Shown one piece after another: positions 16,106 to 23,981 of a DNA stretch of 64,000 nt. The translations under genes were made by a program, and so were the position numbers. The first letter of the stretch is position 1, and every line of letters starts with the position of its first letter. Origin of the DNA: VRUE01 sp963702035. Lineage in GTDB: Bacteria > Actinomycetota > Thermoleophilia > Solirubrobacterales > 70-9. The notes under the pieces are model-generated. The model was not told the DNA's origin, ran no database searches, and worked only from the letters and a program-made list of their open reading frames with translations. The stretch lies in NCBI GenBank assembly GCA_963702035.1, contig OY969700.1, positions 992,001 to 1,056,000 on the forward strand, in the 5' to 3' direction.

Positions 16106-17999
16106 CGGCTTCCTCGACCTCGGCTTCGGCAACCTCCCACTGCTCGGTCAGCTCGGCGACCGCCCGCTTCGCCGCGGCGTGCCGCACTTCGGCCCGCTCG
16201 GCGCGACCCGGGCTCGACCAGGCTGCCGGGTCGGCGAGCTCCTCCTCCAGCTTGCGCAGCTCGGTCTCCGCCTGCTCTATCCGCTCGGCGAGGCGGCCGG
16301 CTTTGCGCGCCGCTTTCTTTGCCGCGCGGCCGGCGTTGCGGTTGGTCGCCGCCGGGGGCGGCTTGGCCGCTTGCGCCGCCGTCTCGCCGGCGGCTTCCTT
16401 TTCGTCGCGCTCGCGCTGGTAGGTGGCCCAGCCCGTCGGGTAGCTGTTCAGCGCACCGTCCTCGCAGACGAGCGTGCGGGTCCCGACGGCCTCGAGCAGG
16501 GCGCGGTCGTGGGAGACGAGGACGACCGCCCCTTCGAACGCCGAGAGCGCGTCCTCGAGCGCCTCGCGGCTCTCGATGTCGAGGTGGTTGGTGGGCTCGT
16601 CGAGGATCAGCACGTTGGCCCCCGAAGCGACCAGGATCGCCAGCGAGAGCCGCCGCTGCTCGCCGCCGGAGATGTCGCTGAGCTGCTTCTGGGCGTCGCT
16701 GCCGGAGAAGAGGAAGTTGCCGAGCAGGTCGCGTGCCTTCTGGCCGCTGAGCCCGGTCTGGCGCTGCGCCGCGTCGAGCACGGACCCCTCCCCCGCCGCC
16801 GTGTCGGCGTGCTGGGAGAGATAGCCGACCTTGACGTTGTGGCCGAGCCGCACCGAGCCGGCGGCGGGCTCGCGGCGTTCGGCGAGGGTCTCGATCAGGG
16901 TCGTCTTGCCGGCGCCGTTGGGGCCGACGAGGACGACGTGCTCGCCGCGCTCGACTTCGAGCCGGGCATCGGCGAGCAGGGTCCTACCGGGCACCTCGAT
17001 CCGCGCCCCGACCAGCTTGAGCACGGTCCGGCCCGGGCGCTCGGGCTGGACGAAGGAGAAGCGCAGGTTGCGGCGGTCGCGCTGCTCCGCCGCGACCCCG
17101 TCGCGCTTGATCTTGTCGATCTGTTTCAACCGCGACTGCGCCTGGCGCGCCTTGGTCGCCTTGTAGCGGAAGCGCTCGACGAAGCGCTCCATGCGCTCGA
17201 TCTCGGCCTCCTGGCGCTCGATCGCCTTGCCACGGGCGATCTCACGCGCCGCCTGCTCCTTGCGCCAGGCGTGCCAGGGGCCGGCGAAGAAGCGCGCCCG
17301 CTGCGCCTCCAGCTCCAGCACCGAGGTGCCGACCGCCTCGAGGAACCAGCGGTCGTGGGCGACGAGGACGACGGCGGCGTCGAGGTCGCGGAGGTAGCGC
17401 TCCAGCCACTCCAGCGAGGGGATGTCGAGATGGTTGGTCGGCTCGTCGAGCAGCAGCAGGTCCGGTCGGGTGGCCAGCGCGCGGGCCAGCGAGGCCCGGG
17501 TCAGCTCGCCGCCGGAGAACGTCGTCAGGGAGCGCTCGGCCTCCGCGCCGCCGAAGCCGAGCCCGCGCAGCACGGCGAGCACGCCGTCGCGCCAGCGATA
17601 GCCGCCGCCGTGGTCCAGCCGCTGCTGGGCGGCGGAATAGGCGTTCAGTGTCTCCTCGCCGGTTTCGCCGGCCGACATCGCCGCCTCCAGCCGCTCCAGC
17701 TCTGCCTCGGTTTCGAGCATCTCGGCGCGGCCGGAGAAGACGTACTCGCCAAGTGAGATCTCTGTTTCGCGCGGCGGGCGCTGATCGTGCAGGGCGACGC
17801 GAGCGCCTTTCTGCAGGACGAGGCTGCCGGCGTCCGGGGCGAGCTCTCCCGCCAGCATGCGCAGCAGGGTCGACTTGCCCGCGCCGTTGCGTCCGGAGAG
17901 CGTCATCCGCTCGCGCGGCTCGAGCTTGAAGGAGACGCCTTCGAAGAGCAGCTTGCCGCCCATGTGGACGTCGAGCGAGGTTGCGGTGGCGATCGCCAT
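16080..17999 (-). CDS. ABC-F family ATPase (translation factor type)
   Basis: 639 aa soluble protein with two ABC domains: Walker A LSGRNGAGKSTLLRM and LVGPNGAGKTTLIE; signatures TFSGGELTRASLAR and DISGGEQRRLSLAI; Walker B LLLLDEPTNHLDIP and VLILDEPTNHLDIE. A charged linker (residues about 240-310) joins them, and a C-terminal coiled coil (EQAETELRKLEEELAD) follows. No membrane segments. ABC-F proteins act on ribosomes. Paralogue type (EttA, Uup, ARE) cannot be set from sequence alone; the C-terminal coiled coil favours Uup-like. Confidence 0.93.
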   Translation of the reverse strand: MAIATATSLDVHMGGKLLFEGVSFKLEPRERMTLSGRNGAGKSTLLRMLAGELAPDAGSLVLQKGARVALHDQRPPRETEISLGEYVFSGRAEMLETEAELERLEAAMSAGETGEETLNAYSAAQQRLDHGGGYRWRDGVLAVLRGLGFGGAEAERSLTTFSGGELTRASLARALATRPDLLLLDEPTNHLDIPSLEWLERYLRDLDAAVVLVAHDRWFLEAVGTSVLELEAQRARFFAGPWHAWRKEQAAREIARGKAIERQEAEIERMERFVERFRYKATKARQAQSRLKQIDKIKRDGVAAEQRDRRNLRFSFVQPERPGRTVLKLVGARIEVPGRTLLADARLEVERGEHVVLVGPNGAGKTTLIETLAERREPAAGSVRLGHNVKVGYLSQHADTAAGEGSVLDAAQRQTGLSGQKARDLLGNFLFSGSDAQKQLSDISGGEQRRLSLAILVASGANVLILDEPTNHLDIESREALEDALSAFEGAVVLVSHDRALLEAVGTRTLVCEDGALNSYPTGWATYQRERDEKEAAGETAAQAAKPPPAATNRNAGRAAKKAARKAGRLAERIEQAETELRKLEEELADPAAWSSPGRAERAEVRHAAAKRAVAELTEQWEVAEAEVEEAASSTADRA

Positions 18000-18027
18000 C
18001 GGGGCTTACGTTACGAGAATCGGTTTG

Positions 18028-18142
18028 AGACCCGCCCCGGTAAGGCTTTCACTTAACTTTTTCGGTGTGGTGCAGTTGGGCTGACGCCCCAGGGTTGGTG
18101 GCGAAAAAGTACAAGACGTTTCAGCCTTACCGGGGCGGGTCT
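18028..18142. repeat. Inverted-repeat element, family A, copy 2
   Basis: Perfect 20-bp arms, AGACCCGCCCCGGTAAGGCT and AGCCTTACCGGGGCGGGTCT. The core carries CTTAACTTTTTCGGTGTGG at one end and CGAAAAAGTACAAGACG at the other, matching the element at 3408-3525 read on the other strand. It overlaps the last two bases of the GAP-family gene and ends 28 bp before the ABC-F start. Confidence 0.88.
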
Positions 18143-18830
18143 ACGTGAGCAGCGCAAGTACTCCTCGGGCGATCATTAGGAGACCTAGAGCTGCTGAAAC
18201 GCGGATGCCCCAGATGCGGCCGCGTTCGCTCAGCTTGTGCTTGACGCGCTCGATCGCCTTTGGGGTCCAGTCGGGGGCGAAGGTGTAGGCGAGCAGGGGG
18301 ATCTCGAGCAGCATCAGCATGATCAGATTGAAGGCGAGCACGGTGAGGACGGTGAGCGGGTCGGAGATGTTCTCGTCGGAGATCCGGTAGAGGGCGGTGA
18401 TGTAGGTCGCGCCCGGCAGGGTCAGCAGGGCGCCGACGACGAAGGTGGTCCGGGCCGAGCCGCGGCCGAGGGCCTGCTGCCAGCGTGGCGGGCCCGTCTT
18501 CTCCTTGCCCTTTGCCGCTTTGCGCTCGCGGCGGCGCTCGGCCAGCCTCCGATCGCGCCCCGAATGGAGCACGAAGGCAATCACCAGCGCCAGGCAGCCG
18601 AGGACGATGTCCTCGCCGGGCCCGAGCGTGGCCTGCGTCGTCTTCGTCGGGTCCGCGTCGCGCAGTGCGAAGACGATGAGGAGGCCGAGCGTGACGCTGG
18701 TCATCGCCGCGCCGCACAGGTAGCCGAGCAGCAGCCGCTTCGGGTGCGGCAGCAGCAGCATCACCGTCGTAGCGGCAAGCAGGCTCGGGTAGAGCGCAGC
18801 GAGGAATGCGAGAAGGAAGATGTCGCCCAT
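18141..18830 (-). CDS. GAP-family (Sap-like) membrane protein
   Basis: 229 aa with about six membrane segments and a basic cytoplasmic loop (residues 92-118, RDRRLAERRRERKAAKGKEK). The N-terminal FLAALYPSLLAATTVML and the central VVGALLTLPGATYITALYRI match the GAP / sulfolipid-1-addressing protein family found in actinobacteria, thought to help export glycolipids. Substrate unknown. Confidence 0.75.
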   Translation of the reverse strand: MGDIFLLAFLAALYPSLLAATTVMLLLPHPKRLLLGYLCGAAMTSVTLGLLIVFALRDADPTKTTQATLGPGEDIVLGCLALVIAFVLHSGRDRRLAERRRERKAAKGKEKTGPPRWQQALGRGSARTTFVVGALLTLPGATYITALYRISDENISDPLTVLTVLAFNLIMLMLLEIPLLAYTFAPDWTPKAIERVKHKLSERGRIWGIRVSAALGLLMIARGVLALLT

Positions 18831-18920
18831 AGTGCGATGACCCTACTTCGCGACAAAGTCGCGGCAAAGATTTTTCGTTCCGCGCGCCACCCGCGCGCCG
18901 CGCAGGTCTAGCGTGGCACC

Positions 18921-19154
18921 ATGGCTCCCGCCGACCCAGAAAGCGCCCGCGGACTCCTCGAAGCCGTCGTCGCGGCATTCTCCGTTCTGGGCGGTGGAAT
19001 GGCCTATTTGAGCGGCTATTACGCCAGTCGGGCGCTCGCCGAAGGACAACCCTCGGAATTCATAACCCAGCGAGTCAACGAAGGGCTTGCCATCGGATTC
19101 AGGACTGGCTCACCAGCCTCGATCGTCGCCCTTATCATCATGGTGTGGAACTGA
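18921..19154 (+). CDS. Small membrane protein, function unknown
   Basis: 77 aa. Contains one or two hydrophobic stretches: VVAAFSVLGGGMAYLSGYYA and SPASIVALIIMVW at the C-terminus. It is followed without gap by a second small membrane protein gene (ATG at 19154), suggesting a two-gene unit. No homology recognised. Confidence 0.6.
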   Translation: MAPADPESARGLLEAVVAAFSVLGGGMAYLSGYYASRALAEGQPSEFITQRVNEGLAIGFRTGSPASIVALIIMVWN

Positions 19155-19399
19155 TGAGTCGCCTAACAGGCACTCCGCGAGGTGCGTCGATAGCGGGCAT
19201 CCTCATCGCCCTGATAATCGCCCTTGCCGTCTTTGTCCTTCGCGCGCCGGGCTGGGTGCTCGTACCCATCCTCCTGGGCGGGATCACCGTGTATGCAGAG
19301 CTGGGCTCTGTGGGTAGATCGCCGCCTTGGTCGGCGGCACTGACCCCACCTAACGGAAGTGCTTGGCGGCGATCTGGTCGATCGTGCCCTTGGTCCTGA
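19154..19399 (+). CDS. Small membrane protein, function unknown
   Basis: 81 aa beginning MSRLTGTPRGASIAGILIAL, with two hydrophobic helices up to residue about 48. The remaining tail (SPPWSAALTPPNGSAWRRS) overlaps the 3' end of the convergent DUF1697 gene and looks like read-through, so the gene may be truncated or its natural end lost. Coupled to the preceding gene by overlapping stop and start. Confidence 0.45.
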   Translation: MSRLTGTPRGASIAGILIALIIALAVFVLRAPGWVLVPILLGGITVYAELGSVGRSPPWSAALTPPNGSAWRRSGRSCPWS

Positions 19400-19889
19400 T
19401 CGTCATCGATCCGAGAATCGTGGCGACGGCCTTCAGGTCGAGCTCGGAGTCCGACATGCGCCCCTGCGGCAGCCAGTAGAGCTCGCGACCTTCCACCGCC
19501 AGGCGGTCGGCCTCGGTCGAGAGTGCGTGCGCCCTCTCCCCCGCCTTCGCCGTCGGCCTCTTCGTCAGCAGCGCGATCTGGAGCTTGCCGGTCGAGGCGT
19601 CGAGAGCCTCGGCATCGAATGGCTCATACGCGGCGATCGCGAGCAGTTCCTTCGCCGAGCGCAGGAAGACCGGCACCGCGTAGCCGAGCGCCTCGGCGAG
19701 GCCGTCTTCGAGCCGCACGGCCAGCTTCGCCGGCGACTCACCATCCGCCGCGAAGACCACGTTGCCGCTGGCGCGAAAGGTGGCGACCTCCTCACACCCC
19801 AACGCCTCGAAATGCGAGCGCAGATCGTCGTTGGTGATCCGGCGCCCACCGAGGTTCATCCCCCGCAGGAATGCGATGTGGCGGTTCAT
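19350..19889 (-). CDS. DUF1697 family protein
   Basis: 179 aa, full length for the family. Begins MNRHIAFLRGMNLGGRRITN, the diagnostic DUF1697 start, followed by ATFRASGNVVFAADG. Function unknown in the literature I recall. It starts only 6 bp after the 3' end of the tmRNA gene, so it may be transcribed with it. Confidence 0.9.
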   Translation of the reverse strand: MNRHIAFLRGMNLGGRRITNDDLRSHFEALGCEEVATFRASGNVVFAADGESPAKLAVRLEDGLAEALGYAVPVFLRSAKELLAIAAYEPFDAEALDASTGKLQIALLTKRPTAKAGERAHALSTEADRLAVEGRELYWLPQGRMSDSELDLKAVATILGSMTIRTKGTIDQIAAKHFR

Positions 19890-19895
19890 GTTCGA

Positions 19896-20253
19896 TGGAG
19901 GCGCCGAGAATCGAACTCGGGTCTCTGGCCGTAGCGCGAAGGTTTCTACAGGTTTAGCCGGCGCTTGATTCTCGTCTCCCGGGGTCCGCGCCGGCGGGCA
20001 CTGCGGGAGATAAAGCCCTCTGAAATGTCCCCTTGCGGACGGGGCGATCCGCCTGGGTAAGCCCGCAATTGAAGCCGGTGCCCCCCTCCGCGGGCGGGAG
20101 AGGGCCGACTCTCACTCACCTAGATCTAACTAGGCAGCGAGGGCGAACTCATGGTCCGCACGTATTGGTTGGTGCCGGGGTTTAACGAGGCCTCCGGCAA
20201 CCTCGACCTGCAACCGTTCGCACGGATCGACCAGATCGAAGCCTGTCGCCCCC
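19896..20253 (-). ncRNA. ssrA: tmRNA (SsrA)
   Basis: About 358 nt on the minus strand. The 5' end GGGGGCGACAGGCUUCGA pairs with the 3' end CGCCUCCA to form the acceptor stem, and the T-arm GAGTTCGATTCTC is intact; CCA is not encoded. The tag reading frame ends HQPIRADHEFALAA followed by TAG (about 20130-20175), giving the conserved ALAA degron; the resume codon is not certain. With SmpB (23493) it rescues stalled ribosomes. Confidence 0.93.
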
Positions 20254-20298
20254 GTGCTATGTGGCATCGATTGTACGGTGCCGGTTAAGGATGACCAA

Positions 20299-21675
20299 AT
20301 GAGCACGAAAGAATTCGACGCGATCGTGATCGGCGCCGGCGCGCCGGGCGAGGTCTGCGCGGGCCGCCTGGCCGACGGCGGGCTCTCCGTGGCGATCGTC
20401 GAGAGCCACCTGGTCGGCGGCGAATGCTCCTACTACGCCTGCATGCCGTCGAAGGCGTTGCTGCGCCCGGGCGAGCTGCTCGCCGAGGCGCGCCGCGTGC
20501 CCGGCGTCAACAGCGCCGTGACCGGGGAGCTCGACCCGCAGGCGGTCCTCGACCGCCGCGACGAGGTGATCCACGACCTCGACGACTCCGGTCAGCTGCC
20601 CTGGCTCGAAGAACGCGGCATCGAGCTGTTTCGCGGCGAGGGACGGCTAGACGGCGAGCGCCAGGTCGTCGTCGGCGAGCAGACGCTGATCGCTCGCCAA
20701 GCGGTCGTGGTGGCGACCGGCAGCGGCGCGGCGATGCCGCCGATCGAGGGGCTCGACTCGGTCCGGACCTGGAACAACCGCGACGCGACGACCTCGAAGC
20801 GGGTCCCGGAGAGCATGATCGTGCTCGGCGGCGGCCCGGTCGGGTCCGAGCTGGCGCAGGCGTGGTCGACCCTCGGCACCGAGGTCACCCTGATCGAGGG
20901 CGGAGAGCGACTGCTGTCGCGCGAGGAGCCCTTCGCCGGCGAGCAGGTCGCCGCGTCGCTGCGCGACTCCTACGGAATCGACGTGCGCACCGGGGTGCTC
21001 GCCGAGCGGGTCTCTTCAGACGGTGGCGGAGTCATGGTCGAGCTCAACGACGGCAGTCAGGCGGAAGCGGAGGAGCTGCTCGTCGCGGTCGGCCGTGTCC
21101 CCCGCACCAAGGGCATCGGCCTCGAGTCGGTCGGGGTCGAGCCGGGTGAGCACGGCTTCCTCGAGACCGATGACCGCCTACGAGTCAGCGGGCGCGAGTG
21201 GCTCTACGCCGTCGGCGACGTCAGCGGCCGCGCCCTCTTCACCCACATGGGCAAGTACCAGGCCTGGGTCGCCGCCGAAAACGTGCTCGGCGGCGAGGTC
21301 GAGGCGATCGCCGAAGCCATCGGCTCCCCCCGCGTCACCTTCACCGATCCCCAGGTGGCGGCGGCAGGCAAGACCCTCGCCCAGGCCGAAGAGGCGGGAA
21401 TCGACGCAAGAGCCATCGACGTCCCCACCGACGGCACGGCCGGCGCAAGCTTCCAGGGCAAGGGCACGGGCGGAACCTCCCGCCTGGTCATCGACCAGAG
21501 CAAGCAGACGATCGTAGGCGCCACCTTCACCGGCTTCGAGACCGCAGACTTCCTCCACGCCGCAACCGTCGCAATCGTGGGAGAAGTACAGCTACCCCGC
21601 CTCCGTCACGCGGTCGCCGCCTACCCCACGCGCTCCGAGATCTGGCTCAAGCTGCTCGAGGCATACGAGAGCTGA
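20299..21675 (+). CDS. FAD-dependent pyridine nucleotide-disulfide oxidoreductase
   Basis: 458 aa. FAD-binding DAIVIGAGAPGEVCAGRLAD, redox-active disulfide in GGECSYYACMPSKALL (Cys-x4-Cys), NAD(P)-binding VLGGGPVGSELAQAW, second FAD motif YAVGDVSGRALFTH, and C-terminal dimerisation domain with AAYPTRSEIW. Class I family with dihydrolipoyl dehydrogenase and mercuric reductase; the sequence does not decide the substrate, and no lipoyl complex genes are near. Start ATG at 20299 immediately precedes the FAD motif. Confidence 0.9.
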   Translation: MSTKEFDAIVIGAGAPGEVCAGRLADGGLSVAIVESHLVGGECSYYACMPSKALLRPGELLAEARRVPGVNSAVTGELDPQAVLDRRDEVIHDLDDSGQLPWLEERGIELFRGEGRLDGERQVVVGEQTLIARQAVVVATGSGAAMPPIEGLDSVRTWNNRDATTSKRVPESMIVLGGGPVGSELAQAWSTLGTEVTLIEGGERLLSREEPFAGEQVAASLRDSYGIDVRTGVLAERVSSDGGGVMVELNDGSQAEAEELLVAVGRVPRTKGIGLESVGVEPGEHGFLETDDRLRVSGREWLYAVGDVSGRALFTHMGKYQAWVAAENVLGGEVEAIAEAIGSPRVTFTDPQVAAAGKTLAQAEEAGIDARAIDVPTDGTAGASFQGKGTGGTSRLVIDQSKQTIVGATFTGFETADFLHAATVAIVGEVQLPRLRHAVAAYPTRSEIWLKLLEAYES

Positions 21676-21683
21676 GTCGGTGA

Positions 21684-21822
21684 GGCGCCCGCGGCAGTCT
21701 TCCGCGGGAGCCTCGCGAAGCGGCGCACCGGCGAGAGACCCTTGCCGCGAAGCGGCAGCAACATAATGAGCGGAGCGTCGCGGAGCGAATCTGGGCTCCC
21801 GCGGGAGACTGCCGCGGGCGCC
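21684..21822. repeat. Inverted-repeat element, family C, copy 2
   Basis: 29-bp arms (21684-21712 beginning GGCGCCCGCGGCAGTC; 21794-21822) complementary except one G-T type mismatch. The core shares TCGCGAAGCGGC, CCGCGAAGCGGC and AACATAATGAGCG with the copy at 4492-4622. Here it sits between two convergent genes, where it could end transcription in both directions. Confidence 0.87.
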
Positions 21823-21827
21823 AGTAG

Positions 21828-23480
21828 CTAGACCCGTGAACGCCGCTTCAGGTCTTCGGCAAACTCACGCGGCAACCCCGGAATCTCGTCCAGTTCGTCA
21901 ACCGACTGAAAACGCCCGACCCGCTCGCGATGGGCGAGCAGGCGGGTTGCCTGGGTCACAGAGAGACCGTGAGCCCTGAGCTGCTCGAAGCTGACGTTGT
22001 TGAGTTCGATCGTCTCCCCGGTGGGTGGTGCCGAAGGCGGCGCCTGCTCGGGCGGCGCCGGCGGGCCAGGCTGGGGCGCGGGCTGCGGTGGCGTCAGAGG
22101 CGGACCGGGCTGGGGCTCCGGTGCGGGCGGCGGTGGCTCGGGAGTGGGCGGCTGAGGCGTGGGCACCGGGGGCGGCGGGGTAGGCAACTGCACTGAGCGC
22201 TCGGGCGGAGGCTCCGGCGGCAGAGGCTGTGGATTCAGCGAAACCGCGCCGCCCTGCACCGACCCGAGCACGGCCTGCTCCGCGGCTTCGGCGCGGCGCT
22301 CGGCCTCGCGGGCGCGCTCCTCGGCCTGGGCGACGCTCTGCTCGATCTCGCGCAGGCGCTGCTGGCGCTCGGCCTCCTGCGATTTCAGCCGCGAAAGCCG
22401 CTCGGCCTCGGCGGCGCGGCGCTCCGCCGCTTTGGTCCGCTCCTCGATCTGGCGCAAGCGCTCCTGTGCTTCGGCGAGCGAGCGCTCCTGCGCTTCGCGC
22501 TCTTGCTGCAGACGATGTTCGGCCGTCTGCAGGTCCGGCGCCGGCGCGGCTGCAGGCGGGGGCGTCGCGGCGGGCGGCGGCGGGACCGCGGCCATGCTCT
22601 GCGTCGTCCCCGCGGTCTCGGCCTGCACCCGCCGTGCCTCGGCCTCGCGCTGGAGCCGCTCTGCCTCCTCGATGCGCTGGTCGGCCTCGGAGCGGATCCG
22701 CTCCTCCTCACGCTGGATTTCGGCCACCTTGTCCTGAACGCGCTGTTCGGCAACTGCTGGGTCGTATCCACCTGGCGCAGGGGGCGGTCCGCCCGGCGGT
22801 GGTGGCGCCTGTGGGGGCGCGACGGGCTGCGGCGGCGCGGCTGCGACCGCGGGTGGAATCGGCGGGACGGGCGGCGGAGTCAGCGGCGGAGCCGGCGCGG
22901 CGGGCGGAGGAACAACCTGGGGCTGTTGCGGCTGGGCGGGCTGTTGGGCCGGCGGAGCCGGCGGCTGCTGAGCGGTCGCCGCGCTCTCCTGCTCGAACAG
23001 CGCCCGCTCCTGTGCGGCACGGGCGGCGGCAAGCTCACGCTCGGCCTTCGCCGCCTCCTTCTTGCCGCGGCGCCCGCCTCGACCTCCCCCGCTCGGCTTA
23101 CCGCGGCGTTCGGCTCGCTTTTTCGCCCGCTCTTCGCGGCGCCGCTTCGCTTCTTCCTGGCTGCGTTTGCGGTGCTCGGCCCGAGCGGAGCGCTGCTGCA
23201 GGCGCGCCTGCTTGCGCTTCTCCCTGGCGCTCAGCGGTTTGCCCGACGCTGAGGGCGGGGGTGGCGGGGGCGCCGCCGCTTTCGGAGCCTGGGACTGCGG
23301 CGCGCCCGGTGGGGGCGAGGCGGGCGCCGCAGGCGCCGGAACCGGCGCCGGGGCCTTTTTCTCCTTCTCCTTGCTGCGCCGCTGCACGACGCTGATCACC
23401 AGGAGGAGAAGCAAGATCGCCACCACCAGACCGGCGACGAGGTACTCCACATGGTCGCTGACGAAGTTGGCTATGACCAT
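21828..23480 (-). CDS. Membrane-anchored Pro-rich coiled-coil protein with helix-hairpin-helix end
   Basis: 550 aa. One N-terminal membrane helix (residues 12-34, YLVAGLVVAILLLLLVISVV), a basic KR-rich segment, long Pro/Ala-rich linkers, and a coiled coil (about residues 290-400, rich in QEREAQERSLAEAQERLRQI). The C-terminal 65 residues form a ComEA-like helix-hairpin-helix (NNVSFEQLRAHGLSVTQATR, then FQSVDELDEIPGLPREFAED). The helix-hairpin-helix suggests DNA or protein binding near the membrane; function not established. It is 12 bp after the smpB stop. Confidence 0.7.
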   Translation of the reverse strand: MVIANFVSDHVEYLVAGLVVAILLLLLVISVVQRRSKEKEKKAPAPVPAPAAPASPPPGAPQSQAPKAAAPPPPPPSASGKPLSAREKRKQARLQQRSARAEHRKRSQEEAKRRREERAKKRAERRGKPSGGGRGGRRGKKEAAKAERELAAARAAQERALFEQESAATAQQPPAPPAQQPAQPQQPQVVPPPAAPAPPLTPPPVPPIPPAVAAAPPQPVAPPQAPPPPGGPPPAPGGYDPAVAEQRVQDKVAEIQREEERIRSEADQRIEEAERLQREAEARRVQAETAGTTQSMAAVPPPPAATPPPAAAPAPDLQTAEHRLQQEREAQERSLAEAQERLRQIEERTKAAERRAAEAERLSRLKSQEAERQQRLREIEQSVAQAEERAREAERRAEAAEQAVLGSVQGGAVSLNPQPLPPEPPPERSVQLPTPPPPVPTPQPPTPEPPPPAPEPQPGPPLTPPQPAPQPGPPAPPEQAPPSAPPTGETIELNNVSFEQLRAHGLSVTQATRLLAHRERVGRFQSVDELDEIPGLPREFAEDLKRRSRV

Positions 23481-23492
23481 CTGACTTCGACG

Positions 23493-23978
23493 CTACCTCA
23501 TTCGGCCCTTGAATTCCCGCTCGACCTCGCGCCGCACGTCACGGTCCGCGATCTCGCGGCGCCGGTCGCGCCCCTCCTTGCCCATCGCCAGCGCCAGCTC
23601 GACCTTCGCCCGTGCGCCCTTGAAGTAGATCCGGGTCGGGATCAGGGTCAGCCCGCGCTCGGCGGTCTTGCCGACGAGGCGCTCGATCTCGGCCTTGTGC
23701 AAGAGCAGCTTGCGCGGCCGCTCCGGCTCGTGGTTCTCGCGGCTGGCCGGCTCGTACGGCGGGATATGAAGGTTGCGCAGCCAGACCTCGCCGTCGTTTA
23801 TGACCGCGTAGGCATCGGTCATCTGCGCCTTGCCGTTGCGCAGCGACTTGACCTCCGAACCGCGCAGCACCATGCCGGCCTCGACCCTCTCGATCCACTC
23901 GAATTTGTGCCGGGCGCGGCGGTTGGTGGCGACGTCGCCCGAGGCCGGCTCGCGTTTCTTCTTGCCCTTCTTGGCCAT
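23493..23978 (-). CDS. smpB: SsrA-binding protein SmpB
   Basis: 161 aa. Contains NRRARHKFEWIERVEAGMVL, the conserved GSEVKSLRNGKAQMTDAYA and TLIPTRIYFKGARAKVELAL, and a basic C-terminal tail. It delivers tmRNA to stalled ribosomes. Its stop lies 12 bp from the helix-hairpin-helix gene start, and it follows rnr by 3 bp. Confidence 0.97.
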   Translation of the reverse strand: MAKKGKKKREPASGDVATNRRARHKFEWIERVEAGMVLRGSEVKSLRNGKAQMTDAYAVINDGEVWLRNLHIPPYEPASRENHEPERPRKLLLHKAEIERLVGKTAERGLTLIPTRIYFKGARAKVELALAMGKEGRDRRREIADRDVRREVEREFKGRMR

Positions 23979-23981
23979 GGC

